Below, in pieces: positions 46,712 to 58,581 of a DNA stretch of 64,000 bases. The position numbers and the translations under genes are program-made. Below the pieces are notes generated by a model. It was not told the DNA's origin. It saw only the letters and a list, made by a program, of their open reading frames with translations, and searched no databases. Source of the stretch: Citrus sinensis (lineage: Eukaryota; Streptophyta; Magnoliopsida; Sapindales; Rutaceae); NCBI RefSeq assembly GCF_022201045.2, contig NC_068558.1, forward strand, positions 40,877,501 through 40,941,500, given 5' to 3'. The first letter of the stretch is position 1, and every line of letters starts with the position of its first letter.

Positions 46712-49570
46712 AATTAAACAATAATAATATAGTTACTGTAAATAGCACAAAATTTAGTACAAAAAACAGAAAAAAAAATTCTTATCTTTTAGTAAAAAAA
46801 TTTTTTGTCTTCTAATAATGATGTGCTATTTTTTATTTTTTTTACTTTTTGTGCATTTATCATTGTTGTTAATTAAATAAGGGAGAAAGAATATTTGTGA
46901 GAATAGCCCTCTCATTTTCTTGGTTTATTCACTAGTCATTACCATTCGCCGGCCAAATACAGCTATTTTGAATCTATTGATCGGTTTTTGGTATATACAC
47001 ACAGGTATGCTTGAGTGTGTAAAATCTTTGCATATAACCTAACATAAAAAATTTCTTTGCATATAGCCTAATTATTTGACTACTTTATTATAGAACTAAT
47101 TTAATAATTTTACCCTTATAATGTATAAAGACCAAATTATAAGTCAAATTATTTCAATTTATATATTATAAAGGTAAACTAAAATATTAGGATTAAGATT
47201 CAATACTAAACTTAGTTTTTTTTATGAGAAACTAATTAATGGTAACATTTATTATTATTATTTTTTATCTTTCTTATTTAGCAATTCAGCATTGAATCTT
47301 TGTCCAAAATATTATAGTACCATAAATCATGCTTTTGTCGATAATTTTATCCTTTTACATTACAACGATAAACTAGTCACTAATATTATGTGAATCAACC
47401 TTAATAGTTAAAGACGGCGAAGGATAATTGAGAAAATTAAAATAAGGTGGATCTAATTGATTCAGTTTGCTATTTGCAAACTATATATATACACATATAT
47501 TTTAAGGAGATTGTAGTGAAGTTTAGCATTAAACGGGGGTGTGTTTAGGGGCATAACTATCAGGCCTACTTAAGAATTAACGAAGGAAAAAATAAAAATA
47601 GCGAAAAAGCCATTCCCACAAATATTTCTTCTATCAAGTTATATAGCCGACGCTCAACCTCAATCAATCACTGCACACTTTTCCCTCAAAGCCATTATAA
47701 ATAGTATCATTATCATTATCGTCATCAATCTTCTTCTTCTTCATCTTCATCATCATCACTAATCCTTTGCCAGTTTGTTTTTTTTTTTCTTTTTAATTTC
47801 AAGTTAAGCACATGATCTGATCTTCATAGATAATTTTTCCCAAAAAATGTTTTACAAAATCACAATCGGAGATTATAACAAAATATGTTTATTCACTCAT
47901 TATCTATAATTTTTCTTGAATTTTAAGTTAAATAATAAAAGTATTATTTTATCAGTGAAAAATTAGATTTAATAGCCATAGAAGTAATGATGTTGGCTTC
48001 TAAAAGTTTAATTAAGTCATTTTGAAGAAATTTTATTTGACTAATCATCCTATTTAAATCTTAGAAGAAGTAGAGGGTTAAAATTTTAAAAATACAAGAG
48101 TAAAGTGAAGTGATAATTAGCCAAAACACACTTACTGAAAAGTGAATTCAACCAATAATTTATTATTACAAGTTGTCACAAGGATGTGCGTTTTCGATGT
48201 CTCGATTCAATGTAATCTATATTGATTAATCTGTTAAATCCTCAATTCAGTTCATTTTAATCTGATATATATTCACCCAAGCCCCAAGGAGCTAGATTAA
48301 GTTGATAAAGTTTTTAAGGCAACAAATTAAGTTACAAAATTTTAGGTATAAAATTGGAAAACTAAAAGTACCCGTAACAGGACTCCATTTGCATCACCAT
48401 CACAAATTTGTTCCCTCCAGCGAAAAAAAAAATGAAATTGAGATCAATTACGAGAGAATGCTTCTGAGTTAAGAAATTGGCAAATTAATAATATACGTAG
48501 GGGGCTCTGGGAAAGTACCAATGTGCCATGCATGTTTTATGTAGTACATAAATGTACACATGTACATTTAATGAGAAAGAACCAGAAAGTACTCTATTAA
48601 TACTATAATTGAGAGTCACTAGGAGTTTAAATTTATAAAAAAAGATACAACCCCTATTTTATTATGAATAATGAATGAGATCTAAATAGTCGAGTCCCAA
48701 ATCTCTTATCATTGATCAAATTAATATTTTACTATCCAATAGATAAAGTCATATTAATTGAGATTGGACTATTGAGATTCCTGACATTACTCGATTAAGG
48801 AAAAAAATTGAGTATTGATTGATGTACTGAAATATGTTAATGATGTTTCCAAATCCAATTAATAACATAATATGGTAGCATCAACCATAATAAGCCAGAT
48901 GTGGTTTTGTGCACATTCACTGGTTTGAGTGTTTTCGGAAAGCACAAGTGAGATACGAGGGAGCTATACATATTAGCTAACAGTGGCCTTTCCTTTTCCC
49001 CTCTGTAATCAATATTTTGTGGATCAAATGTTTGGAAACTCATGTTCGGCTTATGCTACCCTGAAGAGGACATGATGTCTTTTTGAGCATTTTTTCTCTC
49101 GTAATTATTATTAGCAGATAGAACTGCTAGAACTTACGTTTCTGTTATCAATATTGCTTTATTTTTTGCAGGACTTTACGGGAAAGATAAGGGTTATTGG
49201 GCCGGCAGAGCAGATTCGGTGCAAGGTTCATTTGAACTTTTGCGTGCACGCACAACTTTAGTTATCAATTAAAGTCCTCCCACGATTGATTATAACATTG
49301 AAATAATGCGAGTCATTCAGAGGGTTCGCCCGCGCATGCACTTTACTCATGTTGGTTATATTAATGACAAAGCCGATATGTCGTTTGGAAACAATACGAT
49401 AAATGATGGGTCATCTATATCATGTGTGGTGAAAAGATATTTTTCATTTATTATTGTTGTTGTTATTATTGCTGCTGGTGCTACTAATTAATTAAGGAAA
49501 AAAAAAACTAAATTGAAATCTAAAAATCGAACTAAATCGATTTTTTTCAGAATGGATTCAGTTCTATCCA
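46712..49570. other. Intergenic, no gene seen
   Basis: AT-rich, with a CTT/CAT-rich patch at 47725-47760. The ORF at 49306-49491 overlaps a diverged repeat (see 49310-50400) and shows no family. Confidence 0.4.
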
Positions 49571-50410
49571 ACCAAAATGCCAATCATATCATTTTTTTTT
49601 TTCGTGATATTTGATACTCAAAATGGTTTCATGCTCTTTTTTTTTTTAATTTCGCACCTAAAATTATCCTCAGTTAATTGATTAGCATATTTTTTAATAA
49701 TATTTAAAAAAAAGTCACAGACATAATTTTCTTTTAAATCTAGAGCATTCTTGAAGAATTTTATCTACAACAGATATTAAAAAAGAAAAACAAGTGAAGT
49801 TTGTGGATTTTAAGTTTACAATATCATGATGATAGAATGGTATATTTATATGCAGAAGTTTATCATCTAGTTATTTTACTATAATCAAAATTATAGCTTC
49901 AAATGTAATTAACAGTTGTAGTTGTAATTGAAATCATTATTATAAGTACCATCAAAGATGGTAAATAAGTGATTTTGTAAATTACAAAATTTATCATCTA
50001 ATAAATGAATGACTTACGGTAATTAGAACTCAAATATTATGATTATTCATATTTTTGTGATTTTATCTTTTTACAATTATAATTGTAATGATTATTATTC
50101 CATATAACTATTAAAAAGCAACAATCTACGGATATAATTAAAATAATTTGGAATTCATCTAAACAGATGATGCGTTGTTTGCTAAGAAACAGTAAGATGT
50201 CACGTCGTATTTGTATTAATGAAGACTTTGACATGTCGTTTATGGTTTACAAAACTAAATGACGAGTCATATAAACGATGCGCGGACACTTACATTTTTG
50301 GCATGTCGGTTATATTAATGACAAGGCCAACATGTCGTCGTTTTTCTATAAAACGATATGTTGTTTTATTACATAACAATAAATGACGGGTCACCTATAA
50401 CCTTTGTGCC
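49310..50410. repeat. Diverged direct repeats around ACATGTCGTT motifs
   Basis: 49340-49410 (GGTTATATTAATGACAAAGCC, ATGTCGTTTGGAAAC, AAATGATGGGTCATCTATA) recurs at 50306-50393 (GGTTATATTAATGACAAGGCC, ATGTCGTCG, AAATGACGGGTCACCTATA), with a weaker third match at 50196-50280. Origin unknown, probably transposon-derived. Confidence 0.5.
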
Positions 50411-51426
50411 GATTAAAATATTATTATTATTACTAATACTGTTGATGCTGCTTTTGCTATCACTGCCACCACAACCACCATTAACATAGATAACAATAAT
50501 AATATTAAGGACATTAATTAACTAAGGAAATTTTGACAACTTGTAACAATTCATTTTGATTTTTAGACAAAGTAAACACATCAATAGGAATATAATCTAT
50601 TCCAATCTTGATTCGTGCAACTAAAGTAAATATGTTATTTTAATTTTAATTCCAATCCATTCCTATTACCAATTAATAAACATACTATTAAAGTATTAGA
50701 AGTTATATTACTGAAAAATAGATGACTTATTGTCTCCGAAGTAAAATTTTACAATGACTATTTTTTTCAAAATAACATTGACTACTAAATGCTAATTAGG
50801 GGCGGTTAACGAGTTGAGTCGATTCGATATTGAATTCTAAAGAACTGATAGGAATAAAACATGAAAAAGAATTAAACCAGAACAAAAAAAATTTGATCAA
50901 ATCCTTCAAATATTATAATATTTTTTAATTTCTTACAAATTTTAACTTTTTATATTTTTATTTTCATTTTTATCCTTTTAAATCTTGCTTTTGGCACTAT
51001 TTTAAATAAAAAATATTAATGTTTTTTTATTCGGTTTCGATTAAAAAAAAATCGAATCAGAACCTGAAAATCGAATTAAACTAGTTTTTTTTAAACAGGT
51101 TTGATTATGCCCAACCCCTATGCTTAATCATATATTTTTTTTCTTTTTATAATATTTGGCCTGAAAAGGATTTTGTACTTTTTTTTTGTCATTTCACGCC
51201 TATAACTATCCCCGATTAATTGATTAGCATATTTTTTAATAGTAATTTTCAGAAAGAATATGTCACAAGACTTAGTTTTCTCTTAAATCTAGAGTATTCT
51301 TGAAGAATTTTGTATACAACAAATATGAAAAAATGAAGTTTGTGAATTTCAAGTCTACAATATTATAGTACAATGATATATTTATAAAGCCAGAATTTAT
51401 TATCTTGTTTATTTTTTATCATGCAA
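49575..51426. repeat. Pair of about 280-bp diverged direct repeats
   Basis: 49590-49880 and 51150-51426 share TTAATTGATTAGCATATTTT, AAATCTAGAG-ATTCTTGAAG, TACAACA-ATATT and GAAGTTTGTG-ATTT. Roughly four in five bases agree by eye. They could be remnants of LTRs or of an old segmental duplication; no coding remains between them. Confidence 0.55.
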
Positions 51427-51664
51427 CTGTTAAATGGAATGTTTGTTTGTCAATAGTTGCACTACACTTACAAATATATTGGAATAATCATAATATCCCC
51501 TAATTAAACTCCATCATATATTTAATTTTGTATTTTAGATCCAATCTGATCCAATGACTAATTGAAATCCAATATAATCCAAACTAATAAAAAATCAAAT
51601 TCAATCAAACCAGTCATAATAAAAATCTACAAATAAAAATCGTCAATTGCTATCTAGAGTTCTA

Positions 51665-51762
51665 ATTACTAACACACACACACACCAATTCCTTTAATAT
51701 TTTATCACACACACACACACACACACACACATATCAATTCCTTTAATATTTTATCATTCACG
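51665..51762. repeat. Compound (CA)n microsatellite with a duplicated 24-bp unit
   Basis: Two CA tracts, each followed by the unit CAATTCCTTTAATATTTTAT. Confidence 0.8.
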
Positions 51763-51958
51763 CTTTTTACTATCATGTAGTTGAAAAAAAAGAACAATTG
51801 AAATTTGAATATTAAAATCAAACACTCGTTGCATCTTGCAGTTTGTTCCCTGTATTATTATTGTATATTTATAGTCAAACAAAATATATTTTTTAATAAG
51901 TTAAATATAAAAGTGACACATAACTTTGTTAAAAAAATTAATTAATTTGGATTGTATC

Positions 51959-52584
51959 TGTTGCAATTAAGGGTGAAGAACCTTAATTATTATACCCAAG
52001 AAATCACCACACACTGATCTTGATAAGGCAAGAATGAAGTATCAACTGGGAAATCAGATTAAGAAACAAGGGTATTTAACTGAGACAAGAATTAAGAAAG
52101 AATAAAGCAATACGAAATGCAAGAAGGGATTATAGAGGTTCGGCTTGATAGCCTACATCCTCTTGAGAAACAGAAGCCATAGCTTTTCTTTATGTTTAAA
52201 CAGATTACAAGTCTTAGAGTTAATGCTACAAGGAACGATACACGCTAAGTATAGCCCTTAAGGGCTTTATATACACCTCGGTAGGAATCCAGATACGTGA
52301 GCTGTTCACCAGCTCTTGTTCTGGGTTTGTTCAAACAAACCCAGCAAACTCCCGCCAACCCCAACTGTCAATAACAGCTCTTCAAATTAAAACGGCATCG
52401 GCAACTACCGTTTAACTTAAGTTTGATAGTGCAAGTCACGTGCGTAACTTGAGTCTCTTGTATGATGGGTGCTGGTTGTCGTTCAGTAGTGTTATCTGTG
52501 TGTTTGCTTTGTCGTTTCCTATCCAATTACTGAAATGACAAAGCCGTCTCCTTCTGAAGGTTCTGATCAGGTTTACATTTAACA
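51959..52584 (-). repeat. 3' LTR of the copia element
   Basis: 626 bp with TG...CA ends (TGTTGCAATT and TTTAACA), inserted next to GTATC. Confidence 0.95.
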
Positions 52585-52600
52585 ATCTCCACCTTGAATC
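52585..52600 (-). other. Polypurine tract
   Basis: The minus strand reads CAAGGTGGAGAT immediately before the 3' LTR; primes plus-strand DNA synthesis in this class. Confidence 0.7.
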
Positions 52601-52647
52601 TGAATCACAGCACTCCTATGGCTTCTTCTTCTCTAGTTTCTGTATCT

Positions 52648-55600
52648 TCATATTCTACAGATGCCAGCTAAGTTTAAGCAGTGCTCAAACTTAGCCATTG
52701 GAACTGGCTTTGTCAACATATCAGCAACATTGTTACTGGTATGAACCTTCACAAGCTTCACAGTGCCTTTAGAGACTTCCAGCCTTATGAAATAGAGCTT
52801 GATGTCGATGTGCTTGGTCTTTTCATGATGGACTTGGTTTTTGCTCAAACTGATAGCACTTTGACTGTCACATAGAATTGCTATGGATGATTTCTTATAT
52901 CCCAATTCATTTATCATGCCCCTTAACAATATTGCTTTTTTGAAGGCCTCTGCAGCAGCTGTGTACTCTGCCTCTATTGTAGATAGGGCCACTACACTTT
53001 GAAGTGATGCTTTCCAACTGATTGTGCAGTTATTAAGTGTGAAAAGAAGATCCTCTGTTATCTAGATCCCCTGCATAGTCAGAGTCAACAGACCCCTCAA
53101 CCAGATTGTAGTTGGCCCTCTCCCCTCCATACAGCAGACCATAGCTTGTAGTCCCTCTTAGATACCTCAGTATCCATTTCACAGCCCTCCAGTGTTCCTT
53201 CCCTGGATTTGACATAAACCTGCTGACCAGGCTTACTGCATATGACAAATCAGGTCTTGTTAAGACCATTGCATACATTAGGCAGCCTACTGAGTTAGCA
53301 TATGGTGTTTTCAACATTTCAGTTTGTTCTGATTCAGTACTTGGACACTGCTGACTTGATAACCTGAAATGAGCTGCCATTGGAGTGGATACTGGTTTAC
53401 AGTTCAGCATCCCAAACTTCTCCAAAACTTTGTTGACATATTTTTCTTGTGATATAAACAATGTCCTGGCTGTTCTGTTCCTTATCATTTCAACACCTAA
53501 GATCTTTTTTACTGGGCCAAGATCTTTCATGTCAAACTTATCTCTGAGTTGTTGCTTCAGCAGATCAATCAACTTCATGCTTTTACTGGCCAAGAGCATG
53601 TCATCAACATACAGGACAAGATAGATCACTTCCTCCCCATAGGTCTTTCTGAGATATACACAGCAGTCATAATTGAATTTCTGAAAGTTCAGTTCTTGCA
53701 TGTAGCTGTCAAATTTCAAATACCACTGTCTGGGGGACTGCTTGAGCCCATAAAGAGATTTTTGAAGTAAGCACACCCAATCAGGGTGTTGAGCATTCAC
53801 AAAGCCCTCAGGTTGTGACATTACAATCTCCTCTTGTAGATCACCATGTAGGAAGGTTGTTTTAACATCTAGTTGTTCAAGATGCATATCATAAACAGCT
53901 ACTAGTGACAGGATAATCCTTATTGATGTGTGTCTGACTACAGGTGAGAAGACTTCAGTGTAATCAACCCCTTCCCTTTGGGTAAAGCCCTTTGCCACCA
54001 ACCTTGCTTTGAATCTCTTGGGTTCAACATCAGGGATTCCATCTTTTACTTTGTAGACCCATTTACAGCCCACAACTTTCCTTCCTTCTGGTTTTTGAAT
54101 CAGTTTCCAGGTGCCATTTTTATATAGAGAGTCTATCTCATCTTCAATGGCCTTGATCCATTGAGCTGATTCTTTACATGCCACAACTTCTTCATAAGTT
54201 TTTGGCTCCTCTTGATCAACCTCCTGTGCTGCTGTCAAGGCATGTGCTATTAAGTCAGCATATCCCAATCTCTCTGGTGCTCTAACTTGTCTCTTCTGTC
54301 TGTCTCTGGTGAGCTGATAATCTTGTATTGGGATGTGCTCTTGAGATTGAGCACTAGTCTCATCTGAGCCTTGAGTTTCTCCAGTGTGACTTGTGTTCTT
54401 ACCATCCTCAGTTTTTGATAGCTCCACCTCAAAGTGAGGTGTCTCTGCACCTGGGATTTTCTGGATTGTGCTTTGAGCAGAAGTTTGATTTTTCAACATC
54501 TCAGACTCATTAAAAATTACATCCCTGCTTATTATGCACTTAGGTGGTTTAAAGTCTACACACCACAGCTTGTAACCCTTAGTTCCACTAGGATACCCTA
54601 GGAAGGCACATTTCAAAGCCCTTGGTTCAAGCTTGCCCTGCTTGATATGTGCATAAGCAGTGCAACCAAAAATTCTCAACTGGGTGTAGTCAGCTAACTT
54701 CCCTGACCAAACTTCATAAGGTGTTTTAAGTTCTATTGCAGTTGAGGGGCATCTATTTATCAGGTAACAAGCTGTACACAAAGCTTCAGCCCATAATGTC
54801 TTTGGCAGCTTTGAATGAAATAACATGCATCTAACTTTTTCCATTAGTGTTCTATTCATTCTTTCTGCCAAACCATTTTGTTGTAGTGTGTGCCTAACAG
54901 TTTTGTGTCTCTGGATTCCACCCTTTTCACACAAATCATCAAACTGTTTATTGCAAAACTCAAGTCCCTTATCAGTTCTAACCCTTCTGACTTTCCTATT
55001 AGTCTGAGTTTCAATCAAGGTTTTCCAGGCTTTGAATCTTTCAAAAGCCTGATCTTTGCTCCTTATTGGATACACCTATACCATCCTAGAGAAGTCATCT
55101 ATCATAGATAAAAAATAACAAGCTCCACCTAGAGATTCAATCTATGCTGGTCCCCACAGATCCGAGTGAATATAATCCAAAGTACCCTTAGTATTATGCA
55201 CTGCAGTTTTAAACCTGGTTCTTGAGGACTTTCCTAAGACACACTCCTCACAGAAACCAACAGTACTTATTTTATCACTCCATAGAGCTCCCTGTTTTTC
55301 TAGTTCTTTCAGCCCACTTTCACTTACATGACCCAACCTGAAATGCCACAGTAATGTTTTGTCTTGATCTTGTTTTATCACTACCACAGCATCCCCAGTT
55401 ATTGTTGTTCCTTGCAGTATGTATAAACCATGCTGCATTACACCTTTCATCAGTATCAGAGACCCTTTAATAACCTTTAAGGAGCTTGATTCAAGTCTGA
55501 TACAACACCCTACCTTATCTAACATGCTTAGAGAAGTTAGGTTTCTTTTAAGCTCTGGAATATGCCTTACATTATCAAGTTCTCTAATTATACCATCAGA

Positions 55601-56599
55601 CATTTTCAATTTAACAGAGCCTATACCAATGACTTTACAGGCAGCATTGTTACCCATAAAGACTTTACCTCCTTCAAAGGGTTGATAGCTACTGAATAGG
55701 TGTTTATGGGGACACATGTGATAGGTGCAGCCAGAGTTAAGAACCCATTTACCTTCAGTTTCCATGTTTGAGGCTACCAGAACACCAGCAGAGTCATATC
55801 CCTCATCTGAATCTTCAGAAGCAACAGCAGCATTTCCATTTCTGTTGTTAGCATCCTTAGGCTTAATCTTTCTCTCAGGGCAGTCCTTTTTGAAGTGACC
55901 TTCCTTGTGGCAGTGGAAGCACTTCAAGGTCCTGTTCTTAGATTTTGATCTTCCTTTCTTTTTGCCTTTCCAGTTATCTCTCTTCTCTGATCTCCCTCTT
56001 ACTGTCAACCCTTCACCATCTTTTGTTTCTGATTTCTTAGAGCTTTCTTTGGAACTCAAAGCTTCCTTAACATCCTGCATAGCCAGAGATTGTCTACCAT
56101 ACAAGAGAGTGTCAACAAAATGTTCATAAGAGGATGGTAATGAAGATAACAGAATAATGGCTTTATCCTCATCTTCAATCTTCACATTAATGTCTTCTAG
56201 ATCTAAAATGATCCTATTGAAGGCATCAATGTGAGTAGTCAAAGAGCTGCCTTCTTCCATCTGAAGTGTGTAGAGCCTTTTCTTTGTACTCAATCTTTTT
56301 GTCAAAGATTTCTTTGTGTACAAATCCTCTAGCTTCTTCTAAAGGCCTGCAGCTGTTGTTTGGTCTCCCACTTCTTTAAGTACCCCATCTCCTAGACTTA
56401 GGATTATAGTGCTGTGAGCTTTGTCCATGGCTTCTTGCATGTCTTCATCTTTGATTTTGCTGATCTTTTTCGAGGTTCTTGAATCCTCCAGCACTTCTTC
56501 GATTCCCTAGTGAACCAGCAATGCTCTCATCTTCAGCCTCTAAAGATGGAAGTCATTTTCTCCCGTGAACTTCTCCACGTCAAGCCTCTGTGTTGCCAT
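52648..56599 (-). pseudogene. Copia gag-pol, interrupted
   Basis: Starts at ATG 56599 (MATQRLDVEKFTGEN). Visible parts: gag; zinc knuckle (CFHCHKEGHFKKDC, about 55924-55880); protease region; integrase HHCC (LWHFRLGH, CEECVLGK) and catalytic core; reverse transcriptase with YVDDMLLA; RNase H (STIEAEYTA, VADMLTKP). One frame runs from gag into pol with five in-frame TAG codons at 56542-56540, 56509-56507, 56341-56339, 55144-55142 and 55078-55076. A small deletion/frameshift lies near 53030-53060, before the RNase H end. At the protease active site the expected Asp of the D-S/T-G triad reads Asn (55738-55736). The element cannot make a full working polyprotein. Confidence 0.93.
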
Positions 56600-56624
56600 T
56601 CTTGCTCACAAGATTCAGAGATGT

Positions 56625-56638
56625 GAGCTCTGATACCA
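56625..56638 (-). other. Primer-binding site for initiator tRNA-Met
   Basis: TGGTATCAGAGCTC on the minus strand, three bases inside the 5' LTR; the usual plant copia primer site. Confidence 0.9.
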
Positions 56639-56641
56639 ATT

Positions 56642-57268
56642 TGTTGCAATTAAGGGTGAAGAACCTTAATTATTATACCCAAGAAATCACCACACACTGA
56701 TCTTGATAAGGCAAGAATGAAGTATCAATTGGGAAATTAGATTAAGAAACAAGGGTATTTAACTGAGACAGGAATTAAGAAAGAATAAAGCAATACGAAA
56801 TGCAAGAAGGGATTATAGAGGTTCGGCTTGATAGCCTACATCCTCTTGAGAAACAGAAGCCATAGCTTTTCTTTATGCTTAAACAGATTACAAGTCTTAG
56901 AGTTAATGCTACAAGGAACGATACACGCTAAGTATAGCCCTTAAGAGCTTTATATACACCTCGGTAGGAATCCAGATACGTGAGCTGTTCACCAGCTCTT
57001 GTTCTGGGTTTGTTCCAACAAACCCAGCAAACTCCCGCCAACCCCAACTGTCAATAACAACTCTTCAAATTGAAACGGCATCGGCAACTACCGTTTAACT
57101 TAAGTTTGATCATGCAAGTCACGTGCGTAACTTGAGTCTCTTGTATGATGGGTGCTGGTTGTCGTTCAGTAGCGTTATCTGTGTGTTTGCTTTGTCGTTT
57201 CCTATCCAATTACTGAAATGACAAAGTCGTCTCCTTCTGAAGGTTCTGATTCAGGTTCACATTTAACA
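56642..57268 (-). repeat. 5' LTR of the copia element
   Basis: 627 bp, nearly identical to the other LTR. It carries the element's promoter in the minus orientation. Confidence 0.95.
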
Positions 57269-57273
57269 GTATC

Positions 57274-58581
57274 CATTTGTTAATTGGATTGGATTGAATT
57301 GTAAAATCTTCAACTTACAACTTCCAACCTTTTGCGTTAATAATGATCCATTCTTATTTCATTACTAAGCTTGAGGAGGGTTCAGCTTCCTGTGTGATTC
57401 ATGAGAGTAACTTTTTTTTTATTCTATAAAAGAGTAGAATTTCGATTGTACTGCATCAATATACATTTCCACGAACATCAGAGTAGATTTTTAAGTTTCC
57501 TCTTTCGTATCTATCCACAAGTTTGTAACGTACTATGTAATATACTAATATTTATGAAAAAAATTGAATGCAAGTATACTTTCTTAACTCTGAATTGAAG
57601 TACATTTGAAAATAATATTAATAAAAAATTGAAAATTTTATTTAAAAAATATATTGTTGATTGACTTGATTCATTTATTTCCATAGAAGAAACTAAACAA
57701 AGGAAAAAGAATCATTTCCCCTCTTTATTTCCTTAATAACCAAGAATCTCCACAACCCCAAAACATGCACTCAAGACTAACCAGAATTGTCACTCAGGCT
57801 TTATCCTAATACTGAATCATTGCTCTCAAAGTTAAAAATTATTATGTGAGTAGTGGTTTGAGTCTGCATAAGATCAACCTCTCTCAATTAAATAAAAAAT
57901 TATGTAGAGTTAATTTATAAATTTTTTTCCCTTACGAAATTTAAGTGGAGTTGAGACATCTCTCGTCTGTGAAGATCATATGTTTGCATATGTACTTTAT
58001 AAAATTAATGTAATAATGTAAGTCCCAACTATATATTTGATTGTAAATATCAATGTAATGTTTGCTTTAATAATAATTGTAAATATTCAATGTAATGTCT
58101 GCTCTAATAGCACTTATAAATATTAATGTAATATATGTTCTTAATAGCAATTCTAAATATTTATATAATACAATAATATAATATTTAATCAATATTAAAA
58201 AAAAAAGACAGCTGAATTGAATTTTTAACAACGTAATTATTAAAAAATACATAACCTTAAATCCCTCTGCGAGTGGCTAATCTATTTTAGCTTTAGGACA
58301 CGTGCGGTGTCGGGAACGTTAAACACGCGTGATCATGAGGTGGCGTGCGCCTCCTCTCGCACCTTATGCATATGTCCATAAAAAATCAAAAATTACATAA
58401 AGAACAGAACCGCTTGAACGCTTCCATGTTCTATATCTGTTCCTTGGCTGGCTGTTAAATAAAATAATTTTAATTCTTCATAAATCTTCCAATTAAAACC
58501 TAAAATTCGCGAAATTAATAAATTTCATAGATTTAAAAAAAAAGGAAAAAAAAAAAAGAGAGACAAAAGTGTGTTTGATTG
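57274..58581. other. Intergenic and TOM1 promoter region
   Basis: AT-rich up to about 58260. GC-richer sequence with ACACGTGCGG and CACGCGTGATCATG from 58298 may hold promoter elements (ACGTG and CGCG cores). No gene seen. Confidence 0.45.

Larger units (their letters stand above)
51959..57268 (-). mobile_element. Ty1/copia LTR retrotransposon, complete but inactive
   Basis: 5310 bp bounded by LTRs (51959-52584 and 56642-57268), each TG...CA, and by the target duplication GTATC (51954-51958 and 57269-57273). Orientation is minus: the primer-binding site next to the right LTR matches initiator tRNA-Met, and the polypurine tract adjoins the left LTR. Domain order is gag, protease, integrase, reverse transcriptase, RNase H, the copia order. 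The two LTRs differ at about a dozen positions by eye (about 2%), implying insertion within roughly the last million or so years if usual plant rates apply. Confidence 0.97.

Noticed and set aside
49306-49491. 61-codon ORF starting MRVIQRVRPRM
   Set aside because: It overlaps a non-coding repeat whose second copy does not keep the frame.
56625-56638. tRNA-like match
   Set aside because: It is the retrotransposon primer-binding site, complementary to the tRNA 3' end, not a tRNA gene.
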